Below are positions 1 through 5,515 of a DNA stretch of 8,745 nucleotides, in pieces. The DNA lies in the NCBI GenBank assembly GCA_022600315.1, contig JAHZKQ010000007.1, positions 1 through 8,745 on the forward strand. The letters are read 5' to 3'. The DNA is from Gammaproteobacteria bacterium. GTDB taxonomy: Bacteria > Pseudomonadota > Gammaproteobacteria > Coxiellales > Coxiellaceae. Position 1 is the stretch's first letter. Each line of letters starts with the position of its first letter. A model generated the notes under the pieces. The model was given only the letters and a program-made list of their open reading frames with translations, was not told the DNA's origin and did not search any database. The position numbers and the translations under genes were made by a program.

Positions 1-782
1 ATACCAAATAAAGTGCCACGATCATAAAGTAAATTAAATTCAACATAACGTCCGCGCCGATACAGCTGAAATTGGCGTTCACGCTCAGTAAACGGCATGC
101 TATGTCGCCGCTTAACGATGGGTAAGTATGCCTCTAAAAAAGTGTCGCCAACGCTTTGCATAAAGCCAAAACATTTTTCAAATGGCAATTCATTTAAATC
201 ATCAAAGAATAAGCCGCCTATGCCACGCATTTCATTGCGGTGTTTTAAATAAAAATATTCATCAGCCCATTTTTTAAAGCGCGGGTAAAAATCCGGTGAA
301 AATTTTTCGCAGGCGGTTTTAGCAGTTTGATGCCAGTGTTTAGCGTCTTCCTCAAAACCATAATACGGCGTTAAATCATAACCACCACCAAACCACCAAA
401 TCGGATCCGCGCCTGGTTTTTCGGTTAATATAAAGCGCACATTTAAATGCGTGGTCGGCACATAAGGGTTTTGTGGGTGCAACACCATCGACACGCCAGT
501 GGCAGTAAACGAACGTCCGGCTAATTCTGGTCTAGCGGCACTGGCAGCTTTTGGTAATGCATCACCGGATACTCTAGAAAAATTCACTCCCGCTGATTCA
601 AATACTTTACCTTGACTTAATACACGGGTTGAGCCGCCACCGCCAGTTTTATATTGCCAATCGTCAATGATAAACTTCTCAGCACCATCTACTTTTTCTA
701 AGGCCTGACAGATTTTATTTTGCAGGCCGGTTAAGTAATCGGTAATGGTGGATAATGTGTTTTTTGTAATCGCTTCGCTCAT
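1..782 (-). CDS. hemF: Oxygen-dependent coproporphyrinogen-III oxidase, 3' end beyond window
   Basis: HemF oxidatively decarboxylates two propionate side chains of coproporphyrinogen III to give protoporphyrinogen IX, using O2, in the cytoplasm as a late step of haem synthesis. The 260 complete codons visible match the family throughout: [11 protein letters not shown] near residue 45, the block [16 protein letters not shown] at 102-117 with the conserved histidines, [13 protein letters not shown] at 129-141, and the family signature [14 protein letters not shown] at 181-194. The visible end, [17 protein letters not shown] (241-257), is the usual near-C-terminal block, so roughly 40 residues are missing against a typical length near 300. 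The start is the ATG at 782-780, preceded by a purine-rich AAGAGAA. It lies 37 nt after the serB-like gene on the same strand and is probably cotranscribed with it. Identification is firm. Confidence 0.97.
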   Translation of the reverse strand, partial: MSEAITKNTLSTITDYLTGLQNKICQALEKVDGAEKFIIDDWQYKTGGGGSTRVLSQGKVFESAGVNFSRVSGDALPKAASAARPELAGRSFTATGVSMVLHPQNPYVPTTHLNVRFILTEKPGADPIWWFGGGYDLTPYYGFEEDAKHWHQTAKTACEKFSPDFYPRFKKWADEYFYLKHRNEMRGIGGLFFDDLNELPFEKCFGFMQSVGDTFLEAYLPIVKRRHSMPFTERERQFQLYRRGRYVEFNLLYDRGTLFG

Positions 783-819
783 ACTATTCTCTTTTATGTT
801 AAGGGAAGGAAACCTTTTA

Positions 820-1581
820 TTAATTGCGAATAATAATATCGCTAGAGGTTAACTCCGGCAAAGCCTTAGCATAAACCTGCCAAATTTTATCCGGCAAATT
901 TTCTGCTTCTTGCTCAGTTAATCCCAGTGGCAACAAACTCAATAGAGATTTCGATTTAATATAAAAGTGACATCGATCAGCAATATTTTGCCGATAATAC
1001 GCGCCACCATAACCGACAAATCGCGTCACCAAATCATGCACCTCAAAATCATTTAAACCATCGCCCACCATCATCACGTGATTATAGGTATCTTTGATTG
1101 CCTTAATAATTTTACGCTTGCCATTAGTTTGCGTGGTTGGCGCTTCATGATCAAAATCTCGGTAATGACCCTCCTGACTAAACTTTACATTCACCGCAAA
1201 CACCCGCTCTTCATCAATGCCTAGTAAGTTTGCAAACATCATCACCGCTGGATTTAAACCCGCCGATATCACAAACACTTCTTTATCTAATTCCTGAAAA
1301 GCATTAATCACTGTCATTGCATCTGGGCTCATAGCATTGTAATAAGCTTGCGCCAAGTCCATCAGTTGTTGGCGTGAAGGCTTGACCAATTCCAAACGCG
1401 TCTCATACAGCTCTAAGTTGATCCCGGTTTCGCCCATGGCTTTCTGGGTCAGCGCCTCCACCATCGGGCCAACACCATTTTGCTCAGCCAAAATATCAAT
1501 GCCTTCAATCGCACTCAAGGTGCCATCACAGTCTAAAATAATCGCATCCAAGGGCGCCTCAAGTTGCCATTCATGGGTCAT
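820..1581 (-). CDS. serB: HAD-family phosphoserine phosphatase (SerB-like)
   Basis: A cytoplasmic haloacid-dehalogenase-superfamily phosphatase of 253 residues, most likely hydrolysing O-phosphoserine to serine. All four HAD motifs are visible: DCDGT at 17-21 with both aspartates, the motif II serine in VISAG at 104-108, the motif III lysine in GKRK near 155, and GDGLND at 173-178. The glutamate in the AIEGID segment (E26) matches the substrate-contacting glutamate of the SerB group. There is no N-terminal ACT-like extension such as the one in E. coli SerB. A GTG at 1584-1582 could also start translation, but GGAG (1591-1588) lies only 3 nt from it and 6 nt from the ATG at 1581, so the ATG is preferred. 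Divergence from serA supports the serine assignment. Another HAD-IB phosphatase specificity cannot be excluded. Confidence 0.82.
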   Translation of the reverse strand: MTHEWQLEAPLDAIILDCDGTLSAIEGIDILAEQNGVGPMVEALTQKAMGETGINLELYETRLELVKPSRQQLMDLAQAYYNAMSPDAMTVINAFQELDKEVFVISAGLNPAVMMFANLLGIDEERVFAVNVKFSQEGHYRDFDHEAPTTQTNGKRKIIKAIKDTYNHVMMVGDGLNDFEVHDLVTRFVGYGGAYYRQNIADRCHFYIKSKSLLSLLPLGLTEQEAENLPDKIWQVYAKALPELTSSDIIIRN

Positions 1582-1587
1582 CACTTA

Positions 1588-1591
1588 CTCC
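1588..1591 (-). promoter_or_regulatory. Ribosome binding site deciding the serB start
   Basis: GGAG on the minus strand sits 6 nt before the ATG at 1581 and 3 nt before the GTG at 1584. The spacing favours the ATG, shortening the protein by one residue. Confidence 0.6.
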
Positions 1592-1616
1592 GCTAGCCTT
1601 ACCTAAATGAGAAGGC

Positions 1617-1646
1617 TACAATGAATGGATTGGTTTTTGAAGTCAA
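1617..1646. promoter_or_regulatory. Putative overlapping divergent promoters between serB and the yfcH-serA operon
   Basis: The 81-nt gap between the two divergent starts must carry both promoters. On the plus strand TACAAT (1617-1622) is a five-of-six match to the -10 consensus, without a convincing -35 partner. On the minus strand TTGACT (1646-1641) is a good -35, and 17 nt further on lies the weak -10 CATTGT (1623-1618). The two -10 elements would share the same bases, so the promoters would compete for polymerase. This is read by eye only; no operator is recognised. Confidence 0.35.
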
Positions 1647-1650
1647 GTTT

Positions 1651-1655
1651 AAGGA
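1651..1655 (+). promoter_or_regulatory. Ribosome binding site deciding the yfcH start
   Basis: AAGGA lies 7 nt before the ATG at 1663. An in-frame ATG at 1621 has no such site and overlaps the putative -10 box, so 1663 is the better start. Confidence 0.7.
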
Positions 1656-1662
1656 CATAAAT

Positions 1663-2607
1663 ATGCATGTCAGCATCATGGGTGGCTCAGGCTTTATCGG
1701 TCAAGCATTAGTCCAGCATCTGCTAGCGCAAGGGCATCGCGTAAGCGTTATTGGTCGTGAGGCGAGCAGAATAACCGCGCTATTTGGCGAGCGCATTAGC
1801 GCCATCAGCTGGGATGATTTTGTGATAAACCCGCCGCGCTATTTAGAAAATTGCGATTGGTTTATTAATCTAGCTGGCGCAAGTATTGGCGCTAAGCGTT
1901 GGACGCAAACCTATCAAAATGAAGTTCTCAATAGCCGTATCTTAACCGCTGGATTAGTGGCGCGTGAATGTGCCAATCTTGGCAGCAAGGCCCCCACTTT
2001 ATTCAACGCCAGCGCTACCGGTATTTATGGCTTACAAGAATCTCGAAGCGATGGTCTGCCGCCGGCACTTAGCGAACGCACCGCAATTGATTTTAATACC
2101 GCCCCAGATTTTTTAGCCAAAGTAGCGCGGGCTTGGGAACGTGCCACTTGGCCGGCCATTGGTGCCGGCGTGCGCGTTGTCAATTTACGCTTTGGTTTAG
2201 TATTAGCCGCAAATGGCGGACCATTAAAAAAGATGGCGTTACCCGTTAAGCTTGGCGTGGGCGGTAAAATGGGTAATGGTCAACAACCACTAAGCTGGAT
2301 TAGCTTACATGATTTAATTCGCGCAATTGAATTTATTTATGATCACCCAGCGTTACATGGCCCCATTAACTGCGTGGCACCACATGCTGTTACCCAAGCT
2401 ATTTTTGTTAAACGTCTCGGCAGTGTTTTAAAGCGCCCCACTTTTTTATCTACCCCTGCCTGGCTATTACAATTGTGTTTAGGTGAAATGGCTGATGAAA
2501 TATTATTGCGTGGCCAACATGTCTTACCCGAAAAACTTATGCACGCCGGATTCTGTTATCAAATGCCGAATATTAAAGTGGCACTGGCAAAAATATACGG
2601 AGATTAA
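1663..2607 (+). CDS. yfcH: TIGR01777-type SDR/epimerase family protein (YfcH-like)
   Basis: A 314-residue cytoplasmic protein of the atypical SDR group that includes E. coli YfcH. The N-terminus carries the Rossmann dinucleotide motif GGSGFIG (7-13), then NLAGASI at 69-75, SATGIYG at 117-123 with the SDR tyrosine at 122, and LRFGLVL at 175-181. The C-terminal region from about 258 (FLSTPAWLLQLCLGEMADE, then a segment ending near the HAGF motif at 294-297) is the small DUF1731 domain typical of this family. The substrate is unknown across the family; nucleotide-sugar epimerase labels in databases are by homology only. Translation starts best at 1663 with AAGGA 7 nt upstream; starting at 1621 would add 14 residues before the canonical beta strand. 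It is the first gene of the plus-strand operon, 6 nt before the transporter. Its role beside serine genes is not evident. Confidence 0.9.
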   Translation: MHVSIMGGSGFIGQALVQHLLAQGHRVSVIGREASRITALFGERISAISWDDFVINPPRYLENCDWFINLAGASIGAKRWTQTYQNEVLNSRILTAGLVARECANLGSKAPTLFNASATGIYGLQESRSDGLPPALSERTAIDFNTAPDFLAKVARAWERATWPAIGAGVRVVNLRFGLVLAANGGPLKKMALPVKLGVGGKMGNGQQPLSWISLHDLIRAIEFIYDHPALHGPINCVAPHAVTQAIFVKRLGSVLKRPTFLSTPAWLLQLCLGEMADEILLRGQHVLPEKLMHAGFCYQMPNIKVALAKIYGD

Positions 2608-2613
2608 AGTCCA

Positions 2614-3966
2614 ATGCGTCAACCCACCATGGAATGGTCCTCACAATTATCGTTTATTTTTGCCGCTTCTGCTGCTGCCATCGGCTTGGGAAATATCTGG
2701 CGTTTTCCTTATATTGTTGGCCAAAATGGTGGTGGCGCTTTCGTCTTAATGTATTTATTGGCGGTATTGCTACTGGGCGTGCCACTAATTATCGCGGAAG
2801 TGGTGCTTGGCAGGATGGGTCGTAAAAATGCCATCGCCACTTTTGCCAGCCTTGCCAAGCAATCTAAGCGTTCAAGCCTATGGGGTTTAATCGGCGCGTT
2901 AAATATTTTAAGCGGCTTTCTAATCATGACTTACTATGTCGTAATTGCCGGCTGGGTATTGGATTATTTATTTCGCGCTGGCATTGGTGAGTTTCACAAT
3001 ATAACTGAAGCAGGCAGTCTATTAGCTTTTAATCAGCTAAAATCCAGCCCTTGGCAAATGCTATTAACTGATACAATTGTTTGTGCTAGCGCCATCGGTA
3101 TTTTAATGCTGGGTTTAAAACGTGGCTTAGAGCGCGCCGTAATGATTATGTTCCCAGCTTTATTGATTTTATTGGCACTGCTATTAATTCACTCCATTAC
3201 TCACGGCAGCTTTGCGCGCACAATACATTTTTTATTTTCCGCTAATTTCCACGCGGTAACCGCTAAAACCGCCTTGATTGCCTTAGGCCAAGCATTTTTT
3301 AGCTTGAATATTGCGATGGGAGTGACCATTACTTTTAGCGCTTATTTACCAAAACGTAACTCTATTACCCAGGCCGCTTATGCGGTGGTTATTGCCGATA
3401 CTGGATTTGCAATTCTAGCCGGTTTGATTATTTTTCCAATTGTGTTTGCTTATCACTTAAAAGCCAGCGCTGGCCCGAGTTTAATTTTTAAAACCCTACC
3501 GCTAGCGTTTGGGCATATGGCATTTGGTCACGTGGTGGCGAGTTTATTTTTCTTAATGCTATTTTTCGCGGCTTTTTCTTCGATTATTGCCGTGCTTGAA
3601 CCCAGTATCGATTGGCTACAAGCCAACCGTGGGTTTAACCGCAAAAAAGCCGTGCTTGGCGCTGGCACTATTTGCTGGCTCTTAAGTCTTGGCGCGATTG
3701 GTTCATTTAGTCATCCGCATATTTTCCAAATCTTTCACGTTAGTTTTTTTAAAGCCTTGGATTTTACCACTGCTGCCATTATGCTACCGATTGGCGGTTT
3801 ACTCATCGCAGTATTTGCCGGTTGGTTATTATGCCCACACTTATTGTTAACTGAATTAAACTGGTCATTGCAAAATGTTTGGGTACGCATTTGGCGGTTT
3901 ATCTTGCGCTATTTTGCGCCGCTGGCAATTTTGTTTATACTGCTGGGCTCACTGGGTTTATTGTAA
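2614..3966 (+). CDS. Sodium-dependent transporter, NSS (SNF) family
   Basis: A 450-residue inner-membrane symporter of the neurotransmitter:sodium symporter family (LeuT fold), which in bacteria usually imports amino acids with Na+. The first helix has the family signature: the unwound GLGNIWRFPY (24-33) followed by NGGGAF (38-43). GQAFFSLNIAMG (225-236) matches the broken helix 6 that lines the substrate site, and FAAFSSIIAVLEP (318-330) matches helix 8, whose serines correspond to the second sodium site. I count about 11 hydrophobic helices, as in shorter bacterial members such as MhsT rather than the 12 of LeuT. The start ATG follows the yfcH stop by 6 nt, with GGAG inside the end of yfcH as ribosome site. 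Substrate cannot be read from sequence; its place directly before serA suggests an amino acid. Possible roles are uptake of serine or of another amino acid made from it. Confidence 0.92.
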   Translation: MRQPTMEWSSQLSFIFAASAAAIGLGNIWRFPYIVGQNGGGAFVLMYLLAVLLLGVPLIIAEVVLGRMGRKNAIATFASLAKQSKRSSLWGLIGALNILSGFLIMTYYVVIAGWVLDYLFRAGIGEFHNITEAGSLLAFNQLKSSPWQMLLTDTIVCASAIGILMLGLKRGLERAVMIMFPALLILLALLLIHSITHGSFARTIHFLFSANFHAVTAKTALIALGQAFFSLNIAMGVTITFSAYLPKRNSITQAAYAVVIADTGFAILAGLIIFPIVFAYHLKASAGPSLIFKTLPLAFGHMAFGHVVASLFFLMLFFAAFSSIIAVLEPSIDWLQANRGFNRKKAVLGAGTICWLLSLGAIGSFSHPHIFQIFHVSFFKALDFTTAAIMLPIGGLLIAVFAGWLLCPHLLLTELNWSLQNVWVRIWRFILRYFAPLAILFILLGSLGLL

Positions 3967-3977
3967 AAGGAAATTCA

Positions 3978-5141
3978 ATGTTTAACATACTCACACTAAA
4001 TAATATCTCCTCTCGCGGCTTGGAAAAATTCACCGCCGAGCAATATACCGTGAGTGATAATCTGGCACAGCCAGATGCCATTTTGTTACGCTCATATAAG
4101 ATGCATGATTTTGAGCTCCCCGAATCCGTCTTGGTGGTGGGTCGCGCGGGAGCTGGCACCAATAATATCCCAATCAATCAATACACCGATCTTGGTATTC
4201 CCGTGTTAAATACACCAGGCGCCAATGCCAACGCGGTAAAAGAATTAGTCATTACCGGTATGTTATTAGCCTGCCGTAATATTTGTCCGGCCTGGGATTA
4301 TACCCACACCTTAGATGGTGATAATGCCGCCATTCAAAAACAAGTTGAACAAAATAAAAAACGCTTTGCCGGCTTCGAGTTGCCCGGTAAAACTTTAGGC
4401 ATTATTGGGCTTGGCAATATTGGTGTGCAAGTGGCTAATGCCGCACGTAACCTCGGCATGAAAGTGATTGGCTACGATCCTGCTGTCACTGTGCAAGCGG
4501 CCTGGCAATTACGCTCATCGGTCACCAAGGCAGAAACTATTGATGAGGTCATTAACCAAAGTGATTTTGTCACTGTGCATGTGCCATTAATGGATGCCAC
4601 CCGACATTTAATTAATGCTGAATGTTTGCAAAAAATGCCAGATGGCGTAGTGTTATTAAATTTAGCTCGCGATGGCATTGTTGATAATGATGCGTTATTA
4701 GCTGCATTAAAAGCCGGCAAGATTCGTAATTATGTGTGCGATTTCCCGAATCGTTTACTAATGCAAGATCCGCGAGTGATTTGCTTACCGCACCTTGGCG
4801 CTTCCACTAAAGAAGCCGAGGAAAATTGTGCAATGATGATTGCCGATCAAGTGAAAAATTATTTAGAAAAAGGTCATATTGTAAATTCAGTGAATTTCCC
4901 AGCGGTTAAGTTATCGCAAAATGAAGGCCATCGTCTGGCCATTGTGAATCGAAACGTGCCAAACATGGTGGCGCAAATCTCCACGGTGCTATCGAATGCA
5001 AATTTAAATATTGTTGATATGATTAATAAATCCCGCGATGAGGTTGCTTATACTTTATTAGACCTTAATACTGAAATTCCCGAGCAATGCTTAAATGAAC
5101 TCCAGACCACCGACGGCATTGTGCGCGTACGGGTGGTCTGA
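3978..5141 (+). CDS. serA: D-3-phosphoglycerate dehydrogenase, short ACT-containing type
   Basis: SerA oxidises 3-phosphoglycerate to 3-phosphohydroxypyruvate with NAD+, the committing step of serine synthesis. The 387-residue protein has the D-2-hydroxyacid dehydrogenase layout: an N-terminal half-domain with GRAGAGTNNI (56-65), the NAD-binding GLGNIG (144-149) with the ribose-binding aspartate in GYDP (165-168), the catalytic arginine in NLARDG (R231), and PHLGAST (271-277) with the catalytic histidine H272. Residues from about 319 form a single ACT domain, the usual site of serine feedback. It lacks the extra domain of long SerA proteins. DFPNR at 255-259 has no obvious counterpart of the catalytic glutamate. 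The start at 3978 has AGGA 6 nt upstream; a longer in-frame reading from 3879 would lie within the transporter gene. The gap to the transporter is 11 nt. Confidence 0.95.
   Translation: MFNILTLNNISSRGLEKFTAEQYTVSDNLAQPDAILLRSYKMHDFELPESVLVVGRAGAGTNNIPINQYTDLGIPVLNTPGANANAVKELVITGMLLACRNICPAWDYTHTLDGDNAAIQKQVEQNKKRFAGFELPGKTLGIIGLGNIGVQVANAARNLGMKVIGYDPAVTVQAAWQLRSSVTKAETIDEVINQSDFVTVHVPLMDATRHLINAECLQKMPDGVVLLNLARDGIVDNDALLAALKAGKIRNYVCDFPNRLLMQDPRVICLPHLGASTKEAEENCAMMIADQVKNYLEKGHIVNSVNFPAVKLSQNEGHRLAIVNRNVPNMVAQISTVLSNANLNIVDMINKSRDEVAYTLLDLNTEIPEQCLNELQTTDGIVRVRVV
5103..5140 (+). repeat. Perfect 9-bp inverted repeat over the serA stop codon
   Basis: CAGACCACC (5103-5111) is the exact reverse complement of GGTGGTCTG (5132-5140), with a 20-nt loop. 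The right arm runs into the serA TGA, and the antitoxin start lies 28 nt further on. No T-run follows, so it is not a classic terminator. It could stabilise or attenuate the message between serA and the antitoxin, or serve as an operator. It may also be a by-product of the coding sequence. Confidence 0.5.
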
Positions 5142-5168
5142 TTGTTCAAACCAAGGGAGAATACTAAT

Positions 5169-5399
5169 ATGAAAACTACGAAAGTCTTTAAAACTGGCAA
5201 CTCACAGGCCGTTACAATCCCAAAAGATTTCCAGCTAACTGGCGATAAAGTAGAGATTTTTAAACGTAACGGCGAAGTAGTGATTCGCGAAATACCCAAA
5301 AACCTAACTGCTGCTTTTACGTTATTAACCAGTTTCCCAGATGACCTTTTTGCTGAACCAAGAACTGATTTGCCACCCCAAAAAAACCGCTTCGCTTAA
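5169..5399 (+). CDS. vapB: VapB/VagC-type AbrB-fold antitoxin, no adjacent toxin
   Basis: A 76-residue protein whose first 45 residues form the swapped-hairpin AbrB/SpoVT DNA-binding domain: KVFKTGNSQAVTIPKDF (5-21) is the family hallmark, followed by GDKVEIFKRNGEVVI. The tail, FPDDLF at 56-61 then RTDLPPQ at 65-71, resembles the toxin-binding tails of VapB antitoxins that neutralise PIN-domain RNases. The family normally represses its own operon and is followed immediately by vapC, but here no PIN-domain reading frame follows on either strand: 116 nt of non-coding DNA leads to an unrelated large gene. It starts at 5169 with AGGGAG 9 nt upstream; a TTG at 5142 would add nine residues lacking family character. 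It lies 27 nt after serA and is probably cotranscribed. It may be a stranded antitoxin, may counteract a toxin elsewhere, or may have become a regulator. Confidence 0.88.
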   Translation: MKTTKVFKTGNSQAVTIPKDFQLTGDKVEIFKRNGEVVIREIPKNLTAAFTLLTSFPDDLFAEPRTDLPPQKNRFA

Positions 5400-5515
5400 A
5401 AATTTTTATTTTAATTAATTCATGAGGCTTATTTAAGGCTCCCTTAACTAATTATTTTGCAAAAAAGTGGTTATAATGCTGGCTGTTTTTACATGACATT
5501 TACAGTGGGGACTAT
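5400..5515 (+). promoter_or_regulatory. Promoter region of the large orphan gene
   Basis: This 116-nt spacer is the only sizeable non-coding stretch. TATAAT at 5472-5477 is a perfect -10 box; the base 17 nt upstream begins TAATTA (5449-5454), a poor -35. Transcription would start near 5484, giving a leader of about 30 nt. GGGGA (5507-5511) is the ribosome site, only 4 nt before the ATG at 5516. A good -10 with a weak -35 is typical of promoters needing an activator. Confidence 0.6.
5433..5447 (+). repeat. Small palindrome abutting the -35 region
   Basis: TTAAGG and CCTTAA form a perfect 6-bp inverted repeat around CTC, ending one base before the -35 position. Its two TTAA blocks also begin exactly 11 bp apart (5433 and 5444), one helical turn. 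It could be an operator or activator site. As a transcription terminator for the upstream operon it would be weak, being AT-rich with only a broken T-run after it. Confidence 0.4.

Noticed and set aside
1382..1606. 74-codon plus-strand frame opposite serB
   Set aside because: Lies wholly antisense to a gene with intact HAD motifs and has no family character of its own.
1621..1662. Upstream in-frame start for the YfcH-like protein
   Set aside because: Adds 14 residues before the Rossmann strand, lacks a ribosome site and overlaps the putative -10 box.
3879..3977. Longer SerA start inside the transporter gene
   Set aside because: The extra 33 residues are an out-of-frame reading of the last transporter helix; the ATG at 3978 has a good ribosome site.
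5457..5477. TTGCAA as -35 box for the orphan gene promoter
   Set aside because: Only about 9-10 nt from TATAAT, far too close for a sigma-70 pair.
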